Below the pieces are notes generated by a model. That model saw only the letters and a program-made list of their open reading frames with translations. It was not told the origin of the DNA and made no database searches. From Pontederia crassipes (lineage: Eukaryota > Streptophyta > Magnoliopsida > Commelinales > Pontederiaceae), in the NCBI GenBank assembly GCA_030549335.1, contig CM060195.1, positions 32,554,874-32,618,873 on the forward strand: a stretch of 64,000 bases of DNA. The letters run 5' to 3'. The translations under genes were made by a program, and so were the position numbers. Of this stretch, positions 52,253-64,000 are shown piece after piece. How positions within the stretch are numbered: the first letter of the stretch is position 1; the number at the start of each line of letters is the position of its first letter.

Positions 52253-52324
52253 TTTTTGCATTCATTGTGTAGTTAAGTTAATATCAGGTTTTTGCATTCA
52301 TTGTGTAGTTAAGTTAATATCAGG
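52253..52324. repeat. Tandem duplication, 2 x 36 bp
   Basis: Two identical units starting TTTTTGCATTCATTGTG, just before the long CT microsatellite. Confidence 0.9.
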
Positions 52325-52336
52325 TTTTCATTTGAG

Positions 52337-54317
<1,981 letters not shown>

Positions 54318-54674
54318 TGAGCTTAAAAAAATTTGAATATTATCTAATTACTTGTGTTGTTAGTGTACTGACAACAGGGGGTTCGGGGGCAACGCCTCCC
54401 GACGGCGTTTGGATTATTATTTAGCCGACCTGTGTGGTGCGAATTAAGGATTTCTTTATTTTGTTCGGGTTTTGAATCCGATTGGAAGAGACATATTTAT
54501 AACCTATTTTCATATGTAATCCGTGCGGCGACCGTAAACCAAAAGATATAGACAAACTTCTTTGTAGAACATAGTCCTAATATCAAGGGTGAACCTGGAT
54601 AAATCGTGTGTCTCCTCTAATTTTTTTATGATTTCTTCGTGATCTTCTACTCTTGTTCTCAAATTTTTCCATCA
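54318..54674 (+). repeat. 5' LTR of the copia element
   Basis: Shares with the 3' LTR blocks such as TTTCATATGTAATCCGTGCG and TTTCTTCGTGATCTTCTAC. Ends ATCA before the primer-binding site. Confidence 0.75.
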
Positions 54675-54719
54675 ATTGATATCATAGCACAGGTTGTTCG
54701 AGGAGTTGGGGTTTATTCG

Positions 54720-57700
54720 ATATGTCATGAGGATCACGAATTGAGTCAGAAAAATTCGATGGAATGTGATTTGATCTCTAAAATATAAATATGAAGAATC
54801 TCCTCTGTGATCGAGATCTTTGGACGACAATCGAGAATGAGAGATCAGGCATGGAAGCGGCGAAGGTCGTGACTTCCTCCAGTCAGACAGATTCAAAGGC
54901 GATCGAAGAGTGGGATCGGATTGATAGAAATGTGAAGGGTTTAATTCGGCTTTGTCTCGCATATTCAATTCTTACGAATGTGATGAGCGAACCTACAGCT
55001 AGAGATATGTGGAAGAAGTTAGAATTTCTATATTAAAGTAAGTGATTGGTTAACAAGTTATTTCTGAGGAAAAAACTGTATAATCTTCGGATGCAAGAGG
55101 GTGACTCATTCTCTACACATCTTTATAATTTTAACACGATGATCAGTCAACTTATATCAATCGGTATTAAGTTTCAAGATAATGATAAGACAATAACATT
55201 GTTCTGATCGCTGTCGAATTCATGAGACAATCTAATTATCGTGATTGGTGGCAGGAATAAAGAACTTTCGTATGAAAGTGTATATGCTGCTTTGTTATCA
55301 GAGAAAACACAAAGAAAGGGATCGGCAAGTTCTGATAAAGAGGCGCTGGCGGCTAGAGGAAGGCAACCAGAAATGACTCAAAATCAGAGAGGGTCCAGAT
55401 CCAAATCTCATAGGCGTTCGAAGAGTAGAGATAAGAATGTGTAATGTTAGAGATGTCAAGAGTGTGACCATTTGAAGCAAGATTGCAAAAATAAGTCAGT
55501 TCGCTGAGTCATCCTTGGACAAAAAGGAGGCTGATATAGGGGATATGTATTTGGTTTCTGCATGTATGGCAAAAATAGATAAGAATGTCTGGCTCATCGA
55601 TACTGGTGCCTCATACCACATGATGCCTCATAGACACTGATTTTGTGAATATGAGGAATATAATGATGAGGATGTCATGCTCAGATATGATACTACGGTT
55701 CAAATTGTTGGATGTGGTAGGGTGAAGTTGAGGATGAGTGATGGCACGATGAAGACTCTACCAGATGTGATGCATATATCACTTATGAGCAGGAGTTTGT
55801 TATCTATTGGTACAATGGCTATTCGGGTGTTATCTTCAGTTGTGACAAGGATTCGTGCAAAATTATCAGAGGGTCTATTGTGATTGCACGAGAAGTTCGC
55901 TATGGCACACTGTACAAGATGCTCGGAGAAACAATATCTGTGGGTTGCGGATTTATTTCTGAAGAGACCAAAGAAGATGAAAACAACACATCTACAGAGA
56001 TTTCATATTAGTGAGAAAAGACTTTCTACCATAGCATCAAATCAGATGGTAGAAGGAGTTCCATATTGTTATGTGGGTTTTCGGTTCCGTGAACATTGTC
56101 TTCATGGAAAATAGAATTGATTTAATTTTTAATACACAGGTACAAGAGCAACGAATATTATCGAACTGATCCATAGTGATGTATTTGGACCAACTTTGAC
56201 TCCATCTATTAGAGGGTCCAGGTACTATGTCTTGTTCATAGATGATTTTTCGATATACAGTTGGATTTATTTTATCAAAAATAAATCAGATGTATTCGAT
56301 AAGTTTCGAGAATTTAAAGTTTTGGTGGAAAACCAACTGAGCAATAAGATCAAAGTCTTTCATACAAGCAATTTTACGTGGACAATGATATTGCAAGGCA
56401 AAAGACAACTCCATATATATCTGAGCAGAATGGAGTAGCCGAAAGGTTAAATCGGTCACTCATAGAAAATGACAGATGTATCTAAGTTGGGCTGGATTGG
56501 GACAAGAATTCTGGTCGAAAATTGTAGCCACAACAAATTATCTGAAAAACTACTCATCGACCTCATCAGTGAAGGATCAGATGTCTTAGGAGGTAATGTT
56601 TGGGAAGAAGCCAAATTTGTCTCATGTTCGGATGTTAGGATGTAACACATATGTTCATATACCCAAGAAAAAGTGAGGTAAGCTTGATAGTAAGTCTGAG
56701 AAGAACATATTTGTCGGATACAAGGAAGATGTCAATGGCTATAAACTGTGGAATCCAAAGTCAATAACTACTGTATACACAGGAATGTTATTTTCCGTGA
56801 ATCACGATCCCAAGTTGAGTCTTAGGAAAATGATGAACCCAAGAAAGTTGTAGTGCTTAAAGAAGATTCTGATTCTGAAGCTACAGAGGTGATTACACAA
56901 GATATTTCAATTGAGTCTATTCCAGAATTGGATCAAAGAAGACTCGGTTAATAAAATTGAAGATGCAGATTTAGACGAAGACCCAGATATTGGTATCATA
57001 CCAGTTCTCATGAGATCAACACGAGAAAGAAGAGCACATCTTAGATACTCTATTAGTGCTCTAAGTACATTTCATGCTTTGAGTATCATCGGAGAAGAAC
57101 TTAGTTCTGTAAAAGATGCAAGATTTATGGATGATGCAAATCAGTGGGAGCTTGTTATGACAGATGAGATGAAGTCGCTAGATAAAAATAAAACATGGAG
57201 TTTGTGTAGATTGTCCAAGGATAAAAAGATAATTGATTGCAAATGGGTATTCGCGAAAGCTAAAGCTAGATGTGACTATAGAGAAGTACAAGGCGAGACT
57301 GGTTAAAGGGTACTCTCAAATTGAGGGAGTCGATTATGTTGAGATTTTCTCTCCCGTGGCAAAAATGACTTCAATCATGTTTGTTCTATCTCTAGCAGCA
57401 TCATATAATCTTGATGTAGAGCAGATGGATGTGAAGACGACATTCCTTCATGGGACTTGGAAGAAGAGATTTATATGAGACAACCAAAAGACTTTGAAGT
57501 TAAAGGTAAAGAGAATCTGATATGTAAACTAAACAAGTCTTTGTATGGATTGAAGCAGTCGCCAAGGATGTGGTACCAGAAGTTTGATACGTACATGCTC
57601 CAACTCAAGTTTGTACGTTTAAATTTTGATCATTATGTTTATGTTGAGAGAGTTGACGATCAATTTGTCATTCTTACACTGTATGTGGATGACATGCTAC

Positions 57701-58590
57701 TGAATTCAGTAAAGGATTTGTTGGCTAAGAAGTTTGAGATGAAAGATTTGGGACCAACGAATTTTTATTTTGGATATGCAAATTAAAAGGGATCGTCAGA
57801 AAAGAAAGTTGTGGTTAGGATAAGAGAAATACATGAAAGAAATGTTGAAGAAATTTAACATGTTGAACTGCAAGTCAATTTGTACTCCTATGCCTCTAGG
57901 AATCAGTCTTTCTGCAGAGCAATGTACGAAGACGGATGAAGAAGCCGAAAAGAAGGACCGGGTGTCATATGTAAGTGTAGTGGGCAATTTGATGTATGTC
58001 ATAGTGTGCACGCATCCAAATATAACCCAAGCAGTGAGAGTCTTGAGTCAGCATATGTCTAATTCAGGCAGAGAACACTTGAATGCTATCAAGAGAGTTT
58101 TCAAATACTTTCGTGGAACTTCATATTTTTTCTTTGTGTTTTGACGGTACATGAAAAGGAAAGAGCCTTGATATTGTAGACCATGTAAATGCTGATTGGG
58201 GTGGAGACAATGATAGTAGACAGTCCACTAATGAATATATTTTTACATTATTTGGGACTGTACTAAGTTAGATGAGAAAGAGACAAAGCGTGCTAGCACT
58301 TTCTTCTACAGAAGCTGAATATATAACTCTTACTCATGTTGGAAAAAATACCATATGGCTACGACGGTTATGCTTAGAGCTCAGATTTGAGCAAGGTGCC
58401 ATAGAGGTGAGATGTGATAATCCAAATGCTATTCAGTTAGCTAAGAATCCTGCATTTCACTCACGCACAAAAGCATATTGACAACCAATATCATTTCATC
58501 CGAAAAAAGGTGGAAAAGAAAGATGTTCAACTTGAAAAGGCTGACACAACATAGAATAGTTCTGTCTTTCTGATTAAAACTGTTACATGT
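54720..58590 (+). pseudogene. Ty1/copia gag-pol pseudogene
   Basis: Gag starts near 54725 (MRITN) and includes DLWTTIENERSG. A zinc-knuckle-like CQECDHLKQDCKN is at about 55455-55495. Protease WLIDTGASYHMMP is at about 55590-55628. Integrase has HSDVFGPTLTPSIRGSRYY and FIDDFS (56170-56255), but the expected second-Asp segment after KVFHT is not intact. Reverse transcriptase has FSPVAKMTSI and LDVEQMDVKTTFLHG (57340-57450), SLYGLKQSPRMWYQKFD and LYVDDMLL (57530-57705). RNase H has ALSSTEAEY and VRCDNPNAIQLAKNPAFHSR (58297-58475). At least ten stops or frameshifts separate these pieces. Confidence 0.85.
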
Positions 58591-58740
58591 GCAAAGTTTA
58601 AATGGTGCTCTACTGCTGTCGAATTAAAGAAGAATGTTGCTTACAAAGCTCTCATTGGTGTGAAGTGTCTACCAAGTGAGAGAATATTGAAGTTGGTGAA
58701 TACTTCAAGACCCCTTATTTCTACACGGGGTTCGTCCACG

Positions 58741-59088
58741 TGAGTATTGCTCAATTACTTGTGCTGCTGATGTATTGATAAAAGAGGGAGGGGGTCGGAT
58801 GGGCACCGTCTCCTAACGGCGGGCTTTTGTTTAGCCGGCCCGTGTGGTGCGGATTAATTTTTTTTCTATATTTTGTTCGGGTTTTTAAACCCGTTTGGGG
58901 CAAACATATTTATAGCCTATTTTCATATGTAATCCGTGCGGCGACCGTAAACTAAAAGATATAGTGGAACTTCTTTATAGAACGTAGTCCTAATTTCAAG
59001 GGTGAACCTAAATAAATTGTATGTCTCCTCTAATATTTTTTGTGATTTCTTCGTGATCTTCTACTTTTGTTCTCGAATTTTTTCATCA
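58741..59088 (+). repeat. 3' LTR of the copia element
   Basis: Starts TGAGTATTGC and ends TTTTTTCATCA. Pairs with 54318-54674. Confidence 0.75.
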
Positions 59089-59328
59089 CTCGTAACATAA
59101 GAAACACAGGTGACCGATGTGAATGTTTGGGTAGCTGATCCAGTCAAATCGGATGGTCAACACCCCTCTAATTTTATGTATGTTCTGCATTGGCTGGAAA
59201 CTATATATTGTGTTAGCATCAGTCAATTATTATTGTTGTTGGGAGGGAATCAATCAGCAAAAACTTTGCTGCAAGAAGAAACATAGAATACTTTAGGACC
59301 CCTTATTTCTACACGGGGTTCATCAACG

Positions 59329-59700
59329 TGAGTATTGCTCAATTACTTGTACTGCTGATGTACTGATAAAAGGGGGAGGGGGTCGGAGGGGCACCGTCTC
59401 CTGACGGCGGGCTTTTGTTTAGCCGGCCCGTGTGGTGCGGATTAAGTTTTTTTCTCTATTTTGTTCGAGTTTTTGAACCCGTTTGGGACAAACATATTTA
59501 TAGCCTATTTTCATATGTAATCCGTGCGGCGACTGTAAACATAAGAAATAGTGTGACTGTAAACCAAAAGATATAGTGAAACTTCTTTATAGAACGTAGT
59601 CCTAATTTTAAGGGTGAACCTAAATAAATCGTATGTCTCCTCTAATATTTTTTGTGATTTCTTCGTGATCTTCTACTTTTGTTCTCGAATTTTTTCATCA
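59329..59700 (+). repeat. Extra LTR copy made by the tandem duplication
   Basis: Nearly identical to 58741-59088, with small insertions. It looks like a solo LTR but is explained by the 588-bp duplication, because the non-LTR flank is repeated too. Confidence 0.8.
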
Positions 59701-59895
59701 CTCGTATCATAAGAAACACAGGTGACCGATGTGAATGTTTGGGTAGCTGATCCAGTCAAATCGGATGATTAGCACCCCTCTAATTTTATGTATGTTCTGC
59801 ATTGGCTGGAAACTATATACTGTGTTAGCATCAGTCAATTATTATTGTTGTTGGGAGGGAATCAATCAGCAAAAAACTTTGCTGCAAGAAGAAAC

Positions 59896-61234
59896 GATGC
59901 TGATAACATGAGCTGTAAACATCAAAGAAAAATGGCATGTAAACATATTAGGACGAGCATGCATCACCACATGTTCACATGCATAATAAGGATCTACCCA
60001 CCAATCATCCAGCCAATCGTGATCGATCATGCATGTTCCCTGGTGTCGTAACAAATATCACAGTCAAAGTGATGATATATTTCAAACTCAAGCAAAAGAA
60101 CCCACTAACTATGGAAAAAGAAGCTAAACTAAGTATACAAAATGCAAACATTTGTGATCTTATGGCAATATGCAATATACAAAGATAAGCCGGGAGGATT
60201 AAAAAAAAACTTTTGAATGGGCCTCGGCCCACTTTTGTGGCCCAAAAAGAAATGGAGTCGGATGCATGCCAGAGGCCCCCCAGAGCTTGGTATTACTAAC
60301 CACATACATAGTTTCGCCTCATATTTAGACGTGTAGCTTAGAGAGAGAGCCCTGAGGTGCTCGATACTGACGACTAAAAAGTGTAATGGTTAATTGGGCC
60401 CCTATATGGCCGAAGCCGTTCACATGGGGGCTTTCCCTTGTTCACATCTGGGTCGTCCGCGGCCCAATGGGCACTGCTTGTGGGTAGCAGCTTGCGCGTG
60501 TCATTTTCCCGTTATGTTTGATCAGGACCCGGCTCGAGATTTAAAACTAAAAAATATTTAAAATAAATTAATAATAATAATTTTGTATATTCTTATTAGA
60601 GTTTGATAATAAATTAATTTACGAAGCCAAGAACTAAAAAAACATTTTATACGTAATATTTGTCAGAAAAAATCGTTTGGATACTGTTATTATTGTTGAT
60701 AGAAAAAAAGTGTATAAAAATTTAAGAAAAGCAATAGGTTGATTAATGTAGATGCATAAAAAAAAAGAGAAAACGACAATAGGATTTAAAATGAAAATAA
60801 GCACCACAAATTGACCACTACTAAATATCATTAGTTTTAATAGATAACTGACACACTAATTTGTAAATTAAAATACCTTAAATTCAACTAGGTATGTTTT
60901 CAAACTACCTATTTTATAATAAGTTAGTACTAAATGAAGGGCCTTAACTTTTGATGGGGCCTCAAGCCTAGGCTTGAGTGGCTTTACTCTTGGGTCGAGC
61001 CTGATATTCGTCAAAAGTCGTCCAATGCTTATCTATAGTTGTTTCACATTGTATGATCTTGGGGTACCAAGCTATCCATATAGCACCATTTTATAGGATC
61101 ATGGACATAAATGACATATACCTTTACTGGTTTAGTTTTTTAGAGTTTTTTTATAATTGGGTAATGGAGGGTGGGACGGAATGGTATGATGAGAGATGTG
61201 GTGATATGGTATGACAAGTAATTAGAAAGTGAAA
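59896..61234. other. Unassigned DNA
   Basis: No gene recognised. 60230-60530 is GC-richer, with GGCCCA-type motifs. 60540-60930 is strongly AT-rich. 60950-61010 has an AGCCTAGGCT palindrome-like stretch. Short frames here are not convincing. Confidence 0.45.
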
Positions 61235-61630
61235 AAATTACACCAAATGTTCTCCATTTTTTAACTCATTTTATTAGATATCTTATTTACCTACTATAGC
61301 CCTTCTTCCGATCATAGAGCTAATGTGTCGTAGATGTGACGATGATATGACATCTTCTCTATTCTCACATTGACGTGACAATATTAAAAAAATATTTAAA
61401 AAATTAAAAAATGCCATGCTCACACGTCGTCACAAGGAGGGGGCCTCGCCCCCTCCCTCCGGAGAAGGGGGCGAGCCCCCCCTTGCGACCTCTCCGGCAT
61501 GAGGAGATCGCAGAGGGGAGGGGGGGGGGGGGGGGGGGGCTCCCCAATGAAGGCCATTCGTATTACAAAGTAAAGTTGAAGGGCATTGTTGAGCAAACGT
61601 TAAAGTTGGAGAGTATTTGGTGTAATGTTT
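61235..61630. mobile_element. Small TIR element related to the 14432-15481 element
   Basis: Ends AAAATTACACCAAATGTTCTCC and GGAGAGTATTTGGTGTAATG are inverted repeats. The layout repeats that of 14432-15481: an AT-rich arm with GTGACAATATTAAAAAA, a GC-rich core (61435-61545), then an arm with TTGTTGAGCAAACG and AAGTTGGAGAGTATTTGG. About 0.4 kb, with a shorter core. Target duplication unclear. Confidence 0.7.
61520..61539. repeat. Poly(G) run of 20
   Basis: Uninterrupted 20 G inside the GC-rich core of the small TIR element. Exact length may be a sequencing artefact. Confidence 0.85.
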
Positions 61631-61710
61631 CCATATTTGTACAATAAATTAAGAAAGATTGTGAGTTTGAAAATAAACATTTTATTTATATGTCATTTTT
61701 ACCTTTTATT

Positions 61711-62090
61711 ATATGTAGGCATGTTCATGAGTCAAGTTGAACTCAATCCGTGAACTAACTCGACCAAACCTAATCAAATTTGGTCAAATCGAGTTGAATC
61801 GGATTGAATTTTTTAAGGTCAAACCTGAACTGACCCATAGGTCAGGTTGGCCCCGATCCATTAACAAATTTAACCCAACTCGATCAAATTTGGTTATATT
61901 GGGTTGGATCAATTTTTTTATGGTCAAACCCGACTCAGCACGGGTCAGGTCGACTAGTCGGGATCATCAAAATTCAAGACATCAGATCAAGTTGGGTTGC
62001 AAATTTTTAACTCGAACTCGATTTGGGTGCAGTCAATTCATGTGTTCGAGATTGTCAAAATTTGGGTCATCGGATCAAGTAATCATCACC
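61711..62090. mobile_element. Degenerate GGGTCGGGTCG-family MITE
   Basis: Resembles 33824-34315 with GGCATGTTCATGAGTCAAG, AACTCGACCAAACC and GGGTCAGGTCGAC motifs, and has an internal partial duplication (two blocks with ATCAAATTTGG...TTTTTTA...GGTCAAACC). The right end is not clear. Confidence 0.5.
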
Positions 62091-62830
62091 CATGTAAAGA
62101 ATGAAAAATATTATTGCAAAGAAAACAATATCGACACGAAGTGCAAATTCGTACGAGATACAGACGTAAGAGAGGAGATATCATTTGCGTACAAAGAAAA
62201 AGCATGGCATATTTATTGGATGTGCGTTGAGTATCAGGTGCTTAACAAGCTCGTAGTGAAAAAATAAGTACAACATCCTTCTCATATCGAGTTTGTTTGA
62301 TCAAATTAGCGAAAATCAAGATGGTTCACCAAATTAGATTTTCGTTCAGACTACCAACAAGTCCAAATTGTTGTTGAAGATGTGGAAAAGATAGTGTGTG
62401 TCATAAAATATGACTTTTCAAGTTCCTTGTGATGTATTTTGGCCTTACCAAAGTCCCGACAATTTTTTGCACTTTGATGAACAAGGTATTGCAATCCTTG
62501 AGAGTCATGGTTATCTACCTCAAAGAAACTATGATCTACAATCGCATCCTGGAGGTTCATGTCGATCATACGATCATATCTGACAAGTATCCAAAATACT
62601 ATAACAGAAATAACTCTATGTGAGGTGATAGAAGTGTAACTTCATTCAATCAAAAGTATACTTCTTAGGACATATCATCGTAGGTGGGAAGCTGAAGGTA
62701 GGCGGAGAAAAGATCCTTTCCATCATGAAGCATGAATGCACAATTGGGTTCTAGTTCTACGTTCGACACTTGTCTTAGCAAACTACTACAAATGATTCAT
62801 TATTTGGATATATTTTTGTTTTAAATTCAT
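62091..62830 (+). pseudogene. Ty3/gypsy reverse transcriptase fragment
   Basis: Frames on the plus strand give WMCVEYQVLNKLVVKK (62218-62265, matching the family's WRMCVDYRALNKLTVKN), FTKLDFRSDYQQVQIVVEDV with EK after it (62325-62390), the V(x)KYDFS and FGLT(N)-like region, and after frameshifts LGHI(I)VGGKL-like and ANYYK(W)FI near 62660-62800. Stops throughout. No LTR or other domain adjoins it. Confidence 0.7.
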
Positions 62831-63179
62831 GCTCCAACTTTGTTCTTTTGTGTAGAAAATATTTAATTGATGCTTATTCTACAATATTATTTGTCTTGCA
62901 TTATTTTAGTTACTTTGTTATATTATATTTTATATTATTAATTTGTTATGCATCATTATACATTTGTTGCATGATACAAACACAAGAACACATTCTCTAA
63001 CCTATTATATTTTTTAATAACTTATATTATCTGGTCTGACCATCCGACTTAACCCAGTCTAGCCGATTAAAATTTCCCCAATTGATCAATTTGGGTCGAT
63101 GACAAAATCAATTCCTAGAACATTAAGCATGAGCCAATATAAGATACCACTGAGATTTAGAGTGTAAAGTAGCACTCGA
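62831..63179. other. AT-rich DNA, nothing recognised
   Basis: No coding or transposon signature visible. Confidence 0.4.
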
Positions 63180-63900
63180 GGATATACACCACTTGTGATT
63201 GAAAAATATTTTTGAAAGAAAGTGTCCTAAAGAAGAGAAACAATTAAAGGTCCCAATCGACACCACTTGTGATTGAAAAATATTTTTCGAAAGAAAGTGT
63301 CAAAAAGGAGAAAAACCTCTAAAGGTTCCAATGCACAAATGGTGAAAAGTGATGTATGCAATATTGTGTATAAGGCATATGTTAGTTTATGCAGTAGGTT
63401 TAATGGTTGAAATTCACAATAATCTAGGGATGGCACATTAGGAAGCAACTAAGAAGATTATGTTGTTTTTGAAAAGCAAAGTTTAGATCGACATACAAGC
63501 TGTTACATTTGGGGCTACAAATTATTTGAATGTGAATTTTGGTGAGTATATTGATGATCCAAAACTCACATCATATCAAAAAATAATGTTGGGTGGTATA
63601 GCTATTTTTAAGATTGCAGAAAATAAGAATGTCTAACTAAATGCACATAAAAAATTAAATACATTACTGATACAATGACAATCACCCATACAATATAGAT
63701 TAGCATTTTTTTTCTTTGAAATTAGGGCTAAACATTGATTATTCCATATACACTGGTAATTAAGAGGTTATAAGTCTAAAACACATTGGAGAAAATCAGT
63801 TTAAAGAAAAATATATTGAGATAGAGAATATCACTAGCTATACCCATGATAATGAAACATGAAGGTGATTTATTTGCCAAGAATGAATTATTAGTGTTGG
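63180..63900 (+). pseudogene. Ty1/copia pol fragment (reverse transcriptase end to RNase H)
   Basis: The plus strand reads VPMHKW, then VMYAILCIRHMLVYAVGLMV and NNLGMAH, EATKKIMLFLKSK (about 63320-63475), matching copia LMYAMVCTRPDIAHAVG, NPG(K)EHW and LRYLKG. Weaker RNase H-like similarity follows (GEYIDDPKL, about 63540-63600). The leading region holds a 74-bp tandem repeat. Decayed. Confidence 0.55.
63187..63334. repeat. Imperfect tandem repeat, 2 x 74 bp
   Basis: CACCACTTGTGATTGAAAAA starts both units, at 63187 and 63261. A few differences lie in the distal halves. Confidence 0.85.
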
Positions 63901-64000
63901 AGCATGGAATATGTAACTATATTTTGATTATACAAAATTGGATTGTTTAGGATTAAAATTTTTAATGCCAAAAAAGTTTAAAGTGAGATGAAAAGTATCA

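Larger units (their letters stand above)
54318..59088 (+). mobile_element. Decayed Ty1/copia retrotransposon, about 4.8 kb
   Basis: LTRs at 54318-54674 and 58741-59088. A primer-binding-site-like TGATATCATAGCAC (from 54677) follows the 5' LTR, resembling the initiator-Met site TGGTATCAGAGC. The interior reads in copia order: gag, zinc knuckle, protease, integrase, reverse transcriptase, RNase H. Similarity between the LTRs may extend about 30 bases further upstream, so the outer ends are approximate and no target duplication was shown. LTR divergence and many stops mark it as old and inactive. Confidence 0.85.
58698..59895. repeat. Tandem duplication (step 588 bp) of copia 3' LTR plus flank
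   Basis: 58698-59285 is repeated at 59286-59895 with few differences. Each unit holds the end of the copia interior, one LTR (58741-59088 and 59329-59700) and about 200 bp of flank beginning CTCGTA(A/T)CATAAGAAAC. The second unit has a small extra segment with ATAAGAAATAGTG near 59543. The two units are far more alike than the two real LTRs are, so the duplication is younger than the insertion. Confidence 0.9.

Noticed and set aside
59329..59700. Independent solo LTR of the copia family
   Set aside because: The flanking non-LTR sequence is repeated with it, so a tandem duplication explains it without a second insertion.

Overview
This is nuclear DNA of a flowering plant. The evidence is two spliced genes with GT-AG introns and plant-specific families, a third plant-specific gene in one exon, and many plant transposon families (CACTA, MULE, PIF/Harbinger-like, Ty1/copia, Ty3/gypsy). 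The very GC-rich coding sequence of the first gene, set in AT-rich flanks, suggests a monocot, but that is only an inference. There are no CRISPR arrays, operons or other prokaryotic features.

Only three intact protein-coding genes are visible. (1) A single-exon MCTP protein with multiple C2 domains and a C-terminal membrane anchor (1605-4553, +). (2) A six-exon Cys-type glutathione peroxidase of 168 residues (43630-45988, +). (3) A five-exon AT-hook nuclear-localised (AHL) DNA-binding protein of 347 residues (46591-51103, -). Genes 2 and 3 lie tail to tail about 600 bp apart. The three have no obvious shared pathway: membrane tethering and trafficking at plasmodesmata, thiol peroxidase redox control, and chromatin/transcription control.

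Almost everything else is layered transposon debris. 4817-16162 is an old minus-strand Ty3/gypsy element reduced to two LTRs of about 2.85 kb. These have themselves been invaded by a 2720-bp CACTA element, a 1.2-kb insert and a 1050-bp terminal-inverted-repeat element. 16855 to about 26575 is a CACTA-like element with long inverted arms, split by an 8.2-kb minus-strand LTR retrotransposon that appears to code only for gag. 26847-29900 is the 3' end of a chromovirus-type gypsy element. 32150-39110 is a dead MULE transposase gene broken by three insertions: a PIF-like MITE, a 492-bp element with a 9-bp target duplication, and a 2.9-kb solo LTR with a 5-bp duplication. 54318-59088 is a decayed Ty1/copia element whose 3' LTR and flank have been tandemly duplicated (588-bp step). 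The right end (61235-64000) holds small MITEs and fragments of gypsy and copia pol.

I looked for an undescribed system and did not find a convincing one. The most unusual items are the gag-only retrotransposon with its dense TCGGCC-containing motif, the datable nesting of insertions with empty-site comparisons, and a GC-rich-core MITE family. Homology calls rest on motif recognition by eye, with no database search.
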